From Nonomuraea antri (GTDB taxonomy: Bacteria; Actinomycetota; Actinomycetes; Streptosporangiales; Streptosporangiaceae), in assembly GCF_013283785.1 (NCBI RefSeq), contig NZ_JABCPZ010000103.1:1-34972 (forward strand): 34,972 bases of DNA, given 5' to 3'. Position 1 is the first letter of the stretch; the number at the start of each line of letters is the position of its first letter. The translations under genes were made by a program, and so were the position numbers. Positions 22,369 to 31,443 of this stretch are shown here, one piece after another. A model generated the notes under the pieces. That model worked only from the letters and a program-made list of their open reading frames with translations, did no database searches and had not been told where the DNA came from.

Positions 22369-23676
22369 TCAGCCCGCCAGCGTGAGCGGGTTCACCAGGT
22401 CGGCGTAGATGAGCAGGCCGGCCATGACGACCAGCACCATCGCGATGGCGTACGTGAGCGGCAGCACCTTGGCGATGTCCACGTACGAGGGCTCGGGGCG
22501 GCGCGTCACCCTGGCGAAGCCCCGTTTGAGCCCCTCCCACAGGCCGCCGGCGATGTGGCCGCCGTCTAGCGGCAGCAGCGGGATGAGGTTGAACAGGCCG
22601 ATCGCCAGGTTGAACCCGCCCAGCAGGCTGACCCACGAGAAGACCTTCATCTCGTCCGACAGGCGCTCGGAGGCGAGGATCTCACCGCCGAGCCGGCCCG
22701 CGCCGACGATGCCGACCGGGCCCTCCGGGTCGCGCTGCTCGCCGGAGAAGGCGGCGTTCCACACGCCGACCATCTTCTGCGGCAGGTTGATCATCGAGGC
22801 GGCGACCCGGCCGGTCAGCTCGGCCATGTGGCCGGGCACCTCGGAGAAGCTGCGCGTCTGCAGCACCTCGGTGGGCGCGACGCCGAGGAAGCCCACGTCC
22901 TTCTCGATGACCTTGGGGTTGTCGGGGTTGGGACGGTCCTGCTTGATCAGCGTGACGTCGAGCGTCATGGGCTTGCCGTCGCGGACGATGCCGAGCGGCA
23001 CCTCACGGCCGCCGTTGGAGCGGATCAGCCGGGTGGCGTCGGCCCAGGAGGCGATCTTCTGGCCGTCGAGCGAGACGATCTCGTCACCGGCCTTCAGCCC
23101 GGCCTTGGCGGCGGGGGTGAGCGGGTCGGTGGAACGGCAGTCGGCGCGCTTCTCCGCCACCGGGATCACGCACTTGCTGGTGTCGGGCGACACGATCGGC
23201 GCGTACGTCGGCAGCCCGATGGCCACCAGCAGCACGGTGAAGAACACGAACGCCAGCACCAGGTTCATGAACGGCCCGCCGGACATGATGATGACCTTCT
23301 GCCACCACTTCTTCCGGTAGAACACCCGGTCTTCGTCGCCGGGCCGGACCTCTTCCTGCGCCGCGTCGCGCGCGGTCTCGATGAGGCTCTGGAACGGTCC
23401 GGTCGACGTGCTGCGCAGCTTGGTCGGGTCGTCTCCGGGCCTGGGCGGCAGCATGCCGATCATGCGGATGTAGCCGCCGAGCGGGATCCACTTGACGCCG
23501 TACTCGGTCTCGCCCTTGCGGCGCGACCAGGCGGTGGTGCCGAAGCCCACCATGTACTGCGTCACCTTGACGCCGAAGATCTTGGCGGGGACGAGGTGAC
23601 CGAGCTCGTGCAGCGCGATGGAGGCCATCAGCAAGAGCGCGAAGAGGACGATCCCCGCGACGAAGAGCCAGTTCAT
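22369..23676 (-). CDS. rseP: site-2 intramembrane metalloprotease (RseP/Rip1 family)
   Basis: 435 aa. The zinc motif HELGH is at 23-27 in the first membrane helix (ALHELGHLVPAK), and the third ligand motif PLLPLDGGHI is near 363-372 in a late helix. A PDZ domain occupies about 190-265 (AGLKAGDEIVSLDGQKI). Together these define the membrane protease that cleaves anti-sigma factors and other single-pass proteins. The mycobacterial orthologue is Rip1. In many actinobacteria rseP lies between dxr and ispG; here neither is adjacent. An insert at about 80-130 rich in Arg/Asp/Glu (PRPGDDPTKLRS...) is common in actinobacterial members. Substrates probably include anti-sigma factors encoded elsewhere. 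Confidence 0.95.
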   Translation of the reverse strand: MNWLFVAGIVLFALLLMASIALHELGHLVPAKIFGVKVTQYMVGFGTTAWSRRKGETEYGVKWIPLGGYIRMIGMLPPRPGDDPTKLRSTSTGPFQSLIETARDAAQEEVRPGDEDRVFYRKKWWQKVIIMSGGPFMNLVLAFVFFTVLLVAIGLPTYAPIVSPDTSKCVIPVAEKRADCRSTDPLTPAAKAGLKAGDEIVSLDGQKIASWADATRLIRSNGGREVPLGIVRDGKPMTLDVTLIKQDRPNPDNPKVIEKDVGFLGVAPTEVLQTRSFSEVPGHMAELTGRVAASMINLPQKMVGVWNAAFSGEQRDPEGPVGIVGAGRLGGEILASERLSDEMKVFSWVSLLGGFNLAIGLFNLIPLLPLDGGHIAGGLWEGLKRGFARVTRRPEPSYVDIAKVLPLTYAIAMVLVVMAGLLIYADLVNPLTLAG

Positions 23677-23834
23677 CTAGGCGCACACTCCAGGCAGACC
23701 GACGGTCCCGACCACCCCAGAGTAGTCGAACTCGCCACACCTGAAGGGCTTGCACGACCTTTGGGTAACGGAGAGACTGCGTTGACAGTGAGCAGTCGAA
23801 CGATCACGCTGAGAGACGGCGGAGGGGGAACGTC

Positions 23835-24431
23835 TTGATCGACATACTGGTCGCCGAGCACCAGCCCTTGGTGCGACGGGGTCTGGTGGCCACGCTGGAG
23901 GGCGAAGCCGACCTGCGGTGCGTGGCGGTCGTGCACGGCGCGGAGGACGTGCTGCCGGCGGTGTTGTCCAGCCGTCCCGACGTGGCGATCATCGACTACG
24001 ACCTGCCGGGGCCGCCGGTGGCGGGCCGGCTGGCGGAGAAGGCGCCCGCGTGCGCGGTGATGATGTTGTCGGCCAAGCCGGGCCCGGCGCAGGTGCGGCG
24101 CGCGCTGAGCAACCACGCGCTCGGCTTCATGAGCCTCAGCGTGGGGCCGGAGCGGCTGGTGGAGGGCCTGCGCCAGCTCGCGGCCGGACGCCGGGCGGTG
24201 GACGCCGACCTGGCGATCGAGGCGCTGCAGACCGCGGCCAACCCGCTGACCAGGCGGGAACTCGACGTGTTGCACATCGCGGCGGGCGGCGCCAGGTCGA
24301 CGGAGATCGCCGATCAGCTCTTCCTGTCGGTGGGCACGGTACGCAACCACCTGTCGCGGATCATGTGCAAGACGGGCGCGCGCAACCGCATCGACGCGAT
24401 CAGGATCGCCCGCGAGTGCGGCTGGCTCTGA
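23835..24431 (+). CDS. NarL/FixJ-type response regulator with LuxR C-terminal domain (orphan)
   Basis: 198 aa from a TTG start with GGAGGGGG 6 nt upstream. The receiver domain has phospho-acceptor D54 (AIIDYDLPG) and the conserved Lys in SAKPG. Its N-terminal acidic pair, usually Asp-Asp, reads E8-H9 (VAEHQPLVRRG), which may weaken Mg2+ and phosphate binding. The LuxR-type helix-turn-helix covers about 135-198 (NPLTRRELDVLHIAAGGARSTEIADQLFLSVGTVRNHLSRI). No histidine kinase is adjacent. It is divergent from rseP and convergent with the SpoIIE-type phosphatase gene. Its targets are unknown. Confidence 0.9.
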   Translation: MIDILVAEHQPLVRRGLVATLEGEADLRCVAVVHGAEDVLPAVLSSRPDVAIIDYDLPGPPVAGRLAEKAPACAVMMLSAKPGPAQVRRALSNHALGFMSLSVGPERLVEGLRQLAAGRRAVDADLAIEALQTAANPLTRRELDVLHIAAGGARSTEIADQLFLSVGTVRNHLSRIMCKTGARNRIDAIRIARECGWL

Positions 24432-24457
24432 ACGGATCTCCGTGAGGCGAGGCCGCT

Positions 24458-24492
24458 GGGGCCCGGTGGAGCCGCGCCGCTCCGCCGGACCC
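24458..24492. terminator. terminator between the LuxR and phosphatase genes
   Basis: CCGGTGGAGC and GCTCCGCCGG form a 10-bp stem with one G-U pair and a 6-nt loop, flanked by further G/C pairs. It lies between the converging genes that end at 24431 and 24581 and is a plausible bidirectional terminator. Confidence 0.55.
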
Positions 24493-24580
24493 GAGCACTA
24501 TGAGAATGTCAGCCGATCGAACCCGCTGCCAGTGACCGCCATCACGACCTGACCCATGTGAAACGTCACGGCGCGGGCCG

Positions 24581-25696
24581 CTAGGGACGCCAGATCAACA
24601 CCAGCGCGCAGTCGTCGTTGTGCCCCGATGCCATGGCGTTGACCAGCGCCTTCGCCCCGTCGCGGAACCCGGAGGGCAGCAGCCGCTCCGCCTCGCCGAG
24701 CAGCCGGTCGAGGCCGGCGTCGATGTCGCGGCCCGGCTGCTCGATCAGCCCGTCGGTGAACAGCAGCAGCGCGTCGCCCTTGCGCAGCGTGCCGCTGTCG
24801 GGCTCGCAGTGCAGGTCGGGCACCACGCCGAGCACCACGCCCTTGGCCGAGGCCACCTGCCAGTTGCCGGTGCCCGCGTCGAACTTCACCACCGGCGGAT
24901 GGCCGGCCGAGGTGATCGTGTAGTCGCCGGTGGCCAGGTCGAGCCGCAGGTGCACCGCGGTCACGAACCCCTCGTCGCCGCGCTGGCGGTGCAGGTAGGC
25001 GTTGCAGGCGGGCAGGAAGTCGGTGACCGAGCCGAGCAGCCCGCCGAACGTGCCGGACAGCAGCAGCGCCCTGGTGCCCGCGTCGACCCCCTTGCCCGAG
25101 ACGTCGACCAGGGCGATCTCCACCGAGTCGCCGTCGCGCATGGACACCAGGAAGTCGCCGCCGAAGGAGGAGCCGCCGGCCTGCTTGAGCACCACCTTGG
25201 CGCCCCAGTCTTTGGGCAGCGCGGGCAGCTCGCCCTGGCGTTTGAGCCGGTCGCGCAGCTCCAGCAGCATCGCGTCGCCGCGCAGGCCCTGGACGCCGAG
25301 CTTGCCCCGGGTGCGTGCCATGAGCACGGCCAGCACGGTGGTGAACGCGATCGTCACGGTGAGCCCGAGCCCGACGCGCGCCACGCCGAGCGTGATCGCG
25401 ATGTAGGCCAGCGCGGCGCCGACCGCCACGAGCAGCTTCACCAGGTTGCGCAGCCGCAGCTGCAGCCCGCCGACGAGGGTGACCAGGATGAGCAGCGACG
25501 GCGAGAACCACTCGGTCGACACCCGGGCGGCCAGCCCGCCGATGACGAGCGTGAGCGTGATCAGCGTGATCAGCAGGTTGCGCTCGCGCGCCAGGAATCC
25601 CCTCCGGACGAACCGTACGACAGGCACCAGGAACGGCACCCGCACGAGGAGCGCACGGAGCCGTGGTGGGATCAGCGGCGCCGGTCGGGAACTCAT
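24581..25696 (-). CDS. membrane-bound SpoIIE-type (PP2C) serine phosphatase
   Basis: 371 aa from ATG 25694-25696 (a start at ATG 25726 is possible). The N-terminal third has a basic cytoplasmic stretch and four to five hydrophobic segments (about 40-57, 66-85, 89-130). The C-terminal 220 residues are a PP2C/SpoIIE domain: AGGSSFGGDFLVSM, ALVDVSGKGVDAG and the final HNDDCALVLI supply the metal-binding aspartates. Such phosphatases dephosphorylate STAS-type anti-anti-sigma factors or other phosphoserine targets. Together with the RsbW-like protein at 9090 it is one of two partner-switching-type components in the window, but they are 15 kb apart and need not work together. Divergent from the Eis-like gene. 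Confidence 0.9.
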   Translation of the reverse strand: MSSRPAPLIPPRLRALLVRVPFLVPVVRFVRRGFLARERNLLITLITLTLVIGGLAARVSTEWFSPSLLILVTLVGGLQLRLRNLVKLLVAVGAALAYIAITLGVARVGLGLTVTIAFTTVLAVLMARTRGKLGVQGLRGDAMLLELRDRLKRQGELPALPKDWGAKVVLKQAGGSSFGGDFLVSMRDGDSVEIALVDVSGKGVDAGTRALLLSGTFGGLLGSVTDFLPACNAYLHRQRGDEGFVTAVHLRLDLATGDYTITSAGHPPVVKFDAGTGNWQVASAKGVVLGVVPDLHCEPDSGTLRKGDALLLFTDGLIEQPGRDIDAGLDRLLGEAERLLPSGFRDGAKALVNAMASGHNDDCALVLIWRP

Positions 25697-25720
25697 GATG
25701 CGCCTGACTGTATCGGTCTG

Positions 25721-25734
25721 GCCCATGTTTGGGC
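25721..25734. promoter_or_regulatory. inverted repeat between the phosphatase and Eis-like genes
   Basis: GCCCA-TGTT-TGGGC is a perfect 5-bp-arm dyad in the divergent intergenic region. The core CATGTTTGG also occurs on the minus strand of dyad B (9032-9059). It could be an operator; the evidence is slight. Confidence 0.35.
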
Positions 25735-25814
25735 AGCCCACTTGACCAACGCCTTGATCATTAAGCAGGTATATTGGGTAGCCTCTCCCCTTTGCCCGCT
25801 CCTACCGTGGACGA

Positions 25815-27041
25815 ATGACGTATCCGATCCGTCCCATTGACGAGTCCGAGTGGCCGGCCTTCGCCCAGGTGCTCGAAGAGGGGTTCGGCTGGACCCCGCA
25901 TCCCCAGCAGATCGAGCGGTTCAAGGCGCAGACCGAGTTCGACCGCACGCTGGTCGCGTTCGACGACAAGACCGCCGTGGGCGTCACGTCGGTCTTCTCG
26001 TTCACCATGACCGTCCCCGGCGGCCCCCTGCCCGTCGCGGGCGTGACGGGGGTCAGCGTCCTGCCCTCGCACCGCCGCCGCGGCGTGCTGTCGTCGCTGA
26101 TGCGCAGGCAGCTCGCCGACGTCCGCGAGCGGGGCGAGTCCGTCGCCGCGCTGTACGCCTCCGAGGCGGCCATCTACGGCAGGTACGGCTACGGCAGGGC
26201 GGCGAGCTCGCTGGCCTTCCGCATCAACAAGCCCGGCTCGGCCTTCGTGGCGGGCACGCCGTCCGACCCGTCGCTCAGGCTGCGCATCGCCAGGCCCGCC
26301 GATGTCCGGGCCGACCTCGAGCGGCTGTTCGCCGCCGCCGTGCCCCTGCGTCCAGGACGTTACGCGCGCAACGCGCGGTTCTGGGACGACGTGCTGGCCG
26401 ACGAGGAGCACGACCAGCACGGCCTGGGCTCGCTGCGCTGCGTCATCGCCGAGGACGACCAGGGCGTGCGCGGCTACGCGCTGTTCCGCATCAAGCAGTC
26501 GTGGGACGACGACGGCATCCCCGACAGCGAGCTGAAGCTGCGCGAGCTCGAATCGATCGACCCGGCCGCGACCGCGCTGCTGTGGCGCGCGGTGCTCGAT
26601 CGCGACCTGGTCTCCAAGGTCAGCGGGGCCAGGCCGGTGGACGACCCGATCGTCGCGCTGCTCGCCGACCAGCGGCAGCTGCGCGCGGGCGTGTCGGACG
26701 AGCTGTGGGTACGGCTGGTCGAGGTGGACAAGGCGCTGGCCGCCAGGTCCTACGCCGCCCCGGTGGACCTGGTGATCGAGGTCGAGGACGACGTGTGCCC
26801 GTGGAACGCCGGGCGCCGGCGGCTCACCGCGGACCCGGGTTCGGCCACGTGCAAGCAGGTCGACGACGCCCCGGACGTGACACTGCCGGTGTCGGCGCTG
26901 GGCTCGGCGTACCTGGGGGACGGGATGCTGGCCGAGCTGGCCGGCGCGGGACTGCTGCGCGAGCACTCGCCGGGCGCGGTGCGCACGCTGGCGACCGCGA
27001 TGTCCTGGAGCCCGAAGCCGTGGGCGGGAACGGTCTTCTGA
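25815..27041 (+). CDS. Eis-family GNAT N-acetyltransferase
   Basis: 408 aa, the usual Eis length, with the tripartite layout: an N-terminal GNAT domain, a degenerate central GNAT domain and a C-terminal sterol-carrier-like domain. The acetyl-CoA loop is VSVLPSHRRRGVLSSLM (80-96), and the conserved YGRYGYG segment (121-127) carries the likely general-acid Tyr. The protein ends in Phe; the terminal carboxylate acts as base in Eis. Eis enzymes acetylate aminoglycosides and Lys side chains, and roles vary among actinomycetes. The ATG lacks a Shine-Dalgarno; TACCGT ends 6 nt upstream, so the mRNA may be leaderless. Confidence 0.92.
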   Translation: MTYPIRPIDESEWPAFAQVLEEGFGWTPHPQQIERFKAQTEFDRTLVAFDDKTAVGVTSVFSFTMTVPGGPLPVAGVTGVSVLPSHRRRGVLSSLMRRQLADVRERGESVAALYASEAAIYGRYGYGRAASSLAFRINKPGSAFVAGTPSDPSLRLRIARPADVRADLERLFAAAVPLRPGRYARNARFWDDVLADEEHDQHGLGSLRCVIAEDDQGVRGYALFRIKQSWDDDGIPDSELKLRELESIDPAATALLWRAVLDRDLVSKVSGARPVDDPIVALLADQRQLRAGVSDELWVRLVEVDKALAARSYAAPVDLVIEVEDDVCPWNAGRRRLTADPGSATCKQVDDAPDVTLPVSALGSAYLGDGMLAELAGAGLLREHSPGAVRTLATAMSWSPKPWAGTVF

Positions 27042-27070
27042 CCCGGGCCCGTCTGACGTAGGCTCGTCGC

Positions 27071-27217
27071 ATGGCGCTGCAAAGTCTCCAGATCACGGCG
27101 ATCATCGCGATGCGCGCTCGCGACGTCTCCAAGCCGTCGAAGGAGCAGCAGGAGGCCGCCGACCGGCGGCCCCTGCGCGACGAGATGCCCAGGCGCGAGG
27201 CCAAGCGCAAGACCTGA
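27071..27217 (+). CDS. small basic protein of unknown function (48 aa)
   Basis: 48 residues: MALQSLQITAIIAMRARDV, then a highly charged Lys/Arg/Glu tail rich in REAKRK-like runs. The first 14 residues are hydrophobic and could be amphipathic. No Shine-Dalgarno is present, but TAGGCT ends 6 nt before the ATG, matching the leaderless pattern of neighbouring genes and supporting this start. Codon use fits the surrounding DNA (GC-rich third positions). It is convergent with rpiB. Not recognised; it could still be a chance frame. Confidence 0.55.
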   Translation: MALQSLQITAIIAMRARDVSKPSKEQQEAADRRPLRDEMPRREAKRKT

Positions 27218-27243
27218 CGCCCGGGCGGGAAAAATCAGGCGGT

Positions 27244-27711
<468 letters not shown>

Positions 27712-27756
27712 GCGCCCAGTCTTCCACAGCCCCGCCGTCGGGGCTCGCTGACTAGA

Positions 27757-27787
27757 GTAAGGACTCAAATCGTTGTCCAGTCCTTAC
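27757..27787. promoter_or_regulatory. perfect inverted repeat in the rpiB-def intergenic region
   Basis: GTAAGGACT and AGTCCTTAC are perfect 9-bp arms around 13 bp. The right arm ends 3-4 nt before the GGGAG ribosome-binding region of def. As RNA it would be a hairpin next to that site; as DNA it could be an operator for the divergent pair. Confidence 0.55.
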
Positions 27788-27801
27788 GGGAGTTGAAGTC
27801 C

Positions 27802-28287
27802 ATGCGTGAGATCCGCGCGGTCGGCGATCCGGTGCTGCGTACGCCCGCCGATCCGGTGACGTCCTTCGACCGGGAGCTGCGCAAGCTGATCGACGAGATG
27901 TTCCAGGCCATGTACGCGGTCCACGGCGTGGGCCTGGCCGGTCCGCAGATCGGCGTGTCGCGGCGGTTGTTCGTCTACGACATCAGCGGGCGCAAGGGAC
28001 ACGTGATCAACCCGGTGCTGACCGTGGACGACCCGGACGAGGTGCTCGACGAGGAAGGCTGCCTGTCGGTGCCCGACCGGCAGAGCGGCCGTCCGATCTA
28101 CGCCCCGCTCGCCCGCGCGGCCGGCGTCACGGTCGAGGGCGTCGACCGGCTGCGGCGGCCGCTGCGGATCAAGGCCCGCGGCTCGCTGGCCCGCTGCTTC
28201 CAGCACGAGACCGACCATCTCGACGGCAAGCTGTTCGTCGACCGGCTGCCCAGGAACGAGGCGCGCAAGATTCTCCTGAAGGCATAG
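27802..28287 (+). CDS. def: peptide deformylase
   Basis: Removes the N-formyl group from nascent proteins. 161 aa. All three motifs are present: GVGLAGPQIG (42-51; the usual GxGLAAxQ with Gly-Pro in place of Ala-x), EGCLSVP (85-91, metal ligand C87) and QHETDHLDG (134-142, ligands H135 and H139, catalytic E136). I chose ATG 27802 with GGGAG about 9 nt upstream; TTG 27793 is an alternative. fmt is not adjacent. The next gene starts 10 nt after its stop codon, suggesting co-transcription with the SDR gene. Confidence 0.96.
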   Translation: MREIRAVGDPVLRTPADPVTSFDRELRKLIDEMFQAMYAVHGVGLAGPQIGVSRRLFVYDISGRKGHVINPVLTVDDPDEVLDEEGCLSVPDRQSGRPIYAPLARAAGVTVEGVDRLRRPLRIKARGSLARCFQHETDHLDGKLFVDRLPRNEARKILLKA

Positions 28288-28297
28288 CTTGGCGGGT

Positions 28298-29026
28298 ATG
28301 ACCGTACTTTCGGGAAAAGGCGCAGTAGTGACCGGAGGTTCCAGAGGCATCGGGCGGGCCATCGTCGAGCGGCTGACGAGCGACGGCGCCGAGGTGGTCT
28401 TCGGCTACGAACATTCGACGCAGGCGGCCGAGCAGGTCGCCAAGGAGACCGGGGCCCACGCGGTACGGGCCGACCTGGGACGCCGGGAAGACCTCGACCG
28501 GCTGCTGGCCGAGGCGCGGGAGCGGCTGCCGGGGATCGACATCCTGGTCAACAACGCCGCCATCACCGGGCAGAAGGCGCTGACGGACGTCACGGACGAC
28601 GACTACGAGCGGGTGTTCGCGGTGAACACCCGGGCCGTCTACCTGGCCATGCAGTGGGCGGCCAGGGCGATGCGCGACGGCGGCCGGATCATCACGCTCT
28701 CCACGGTCAACACCGCGGTGCCCGCGCCCGGCCTGACGCTCTACTGCGGGAGCAAGGGCGCGGTGGAGCAGTTCACCAAGGTGGCGGCGCGTGAGCTGGG
28801 CGGCAGGGGCATCACCGTGAACATCGTCTCGGCCGGCGCCACAGACACCGACCTGCTGCGCGGCACCAACCCGCCGGAGGCGCTGGAGCGTACGGCGACG
28901 TTCACCGCGCTGCAGCGGCTCGGCGAGCCCGATGACGTGGCCGCCGTGGTGGCGTTCCTGGCCGGGCCCGACGGACGCTGGGTCACCGGGCAGAACCTGC
29001 ACGCCTCTGGCGGCCTCATCGTCTGA
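28298..29026 (+). CDS. short-chain dehydrogenase/reductase (classical SDR)
   Basis: 242 aa. The cofactor motif TGGSRGIG is at 12-19, the NNAA motif at 85-88, and the catalytic residues are S135, Y149 and K153 (YCGSK). The GYEHST stretch after the second strand, lacking an acidic residue at the tip, is more like NADPH-using than NAD-using members. It is a FabG/3-oxoacyl-reductase-like enzyme with unknown substrate. ATG 28298 is 10 nt after def; a TTG at 28289 is possible. It converges on the ALDH gene, with a very strong terminator between. Confidence 0.92.
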   Translation: MTVLSGKGAVVTGGSRGIGRAIVERLTSDGAEVVFGYEHSTQAAEQVAKETGAHAVRADLGRREDLDRLLAEARERLPGIDILVNNAAITGQKALTDVTDDDYERVFAVNTRAVYLAMQWAARAMRDGGRIITLSTVNTAVPAPGLTLYCGSKGAVEQFTKVAARELGGRGITVNIVSAGATDTDLLRGTNPPEALERTATFTALQRLGEPDDVAAVVAFLAGPDGRWVTGQNLHASGGLIV

Positions 29027-29047
29027 CGGATGACTGATGACGACGTC

Positions 29048-29088
29048 TCGCGCCGGCGCGTCCCGGCCCAGGGGACACGCCGGCGCGA
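29048..29088. terminator. bidirectional terminator between SDR and ALDH genes
   Basis: A perfect 11-bp stem TCGCGCCGGCG / CGCCGGCGCGA continues, after one mismatch, into GTCCC/GGGAC around a 7-nt loop. It lies 21 nt past the SDR stop codon and 52 nt past the ALDH stop codon. It is one of the strongest hairpins in the window. Confidence 0.85.
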
Positions 29089-29140
29089 TCCGCCGTCCAT
29101 CAGGAGCGATCGAAGAGATGCGGTCGACGAGGCGCAGCCG

Positions 29141-30553
<1,413 letters not shown>

Positions 30554-30732
30554 CCTTACGCGCCTCCTTGACACTTGGCGAGGGCACGTTGATTCACGGG
30601 ATGAGTCCTCTACACCGACTACACCCTTCTTCCACTCCGAGTACGACGATCTTTCCTCGGAACCACGGCGTGTCGCCCCGCTGCGTGTTTTCCGACGTTC
30701 GATGTCGTCCCGCTCGACGGCCGCGGCGGGCC

Positions 30733-31353
30733 TCAGTCGAAGCGGATGTCGCGGGTGCGTGACCGCTTCAGTTCGAAGAAGTCCTCGAACGAGGTGACGG
30801 CGACGACGGCGTCCCAGAGCCGGCCCGCCTCCTCGCCCTTGGGGGTGGCGGTGATGACCGGGCCGAAGAAGGCGTTGGCGCCGACCCGGATGATGGGGGT
30901 GCCGACGTCCTGGCCGACCAGGGTGATGCCCTCGGTGTGCGAGCGGCGTACGTCGGCGTCCCAGCGGGTGGAGCGCATTTCGGCGGCGAGCGCGCGGTCG
31001 AGCCCGGCGGACTCCAGCGCTTCCTCGACGGTCGCGCGGAGTCTCTCGGGGGCCTTGAGCAGGCCCTGGTTGTGGAAGCGGGTGCCCAGCTCGGTGTAGA
31101 GCGGGCCGATGACCTGGTCGCCGTGCGCCGCGGCGGCCGCGACGACCACCCGGACGACCTCCATGGCCCGGCCGATCCTGGCGCGATAGGCGTCGGAGAC
31201 CTCTTTGTCCTCATTGAGCACATTGAGGCTCATTACGCGCCAGCGAGGCTCGATCGGGCGAACCTTCTCCACTTCGAGAAGCCATCGTGACGTGACCCAG
31301 GCATAGGGGCAGAAAGGATCGAACCACAGGTCCACGGGAATCTTCTCAGCCAT
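30733..31353 (-). CDS. DsbA-fold protein, mycothiol-dependent nitroreductase (Rv2466c)-like
   Basis: 206 aa. A thioredoxin/DsbA fold with the active-site region WFDPFCPYAWVTSRW; the single Cys is C15, in CPYA instead of the usual CxxC. A long helical insert and a C-terminal VGTPIIRVGANAFFGPV (cis-Pro loop) match the DsbA family. Close relatives in actinomycetes use mycothiol as the reducing partner, so a one-Cys mechanism with mycothiol is likely (inference). The ATG at 31353 has no convincing ribosome-binding site. It is divergent from pepN. Confidence 0.88.
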   Translation of the reverse strand: MAEKIPVDLWFDPFCPYAWVTSRWLLEVEKVRPIEPRWRVMSLNVLNEDKEVSDAYRARIGRAMEVVRVVVAAAAAHGDQVIGPLYTELGTRFHNQGLLKAPERLRATVEEALESAGLDRALAAEMRSTRWDADVRRSHTEGITLVGQDVGTPIIRVGANAFFGPVITATPKGEEAGRLWDAVVAVTSFEDFFELKRSRTRDIRFD

Positions 31354-31386
31354 GTGTGGCCATAACCTGAGGGTGTCCGTGCCCTA

Positions 31387-31401
31387 TTCCCAGCATGGGA
31401 A
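31387..31401. promoter_or_regulatory. inverted repeat in the pepN upstream region
   Basis: TTCCCA-GCA-TGGGAA is a perfect 15-bp dyad, 43 bp before the pepN start and 34 bp from the divergent DsbA-like start. It could be an operator; no regulator is known. Confidence 0.4.
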
Positions 31402-31443
31402 GATACCGACAAACCCCAATGAAGTGGTGAAAAGGAGCGCAAC

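Noticed and set aside
27728..27745. AGCCCCG/CGGGGCT hairpin as a terminator
   Set aside because: It lies just upstream of the rpiB start codon and downstream of no gene on that strand; a leader hairpin is more likely.
30575..30732. Short plus-strand frames upstream of the ALDH gene
   Set aside because: They overlap the ALDH start region in antisense, have no ribosome-binding site and show low-complexity Ser/Arg/Pro content.
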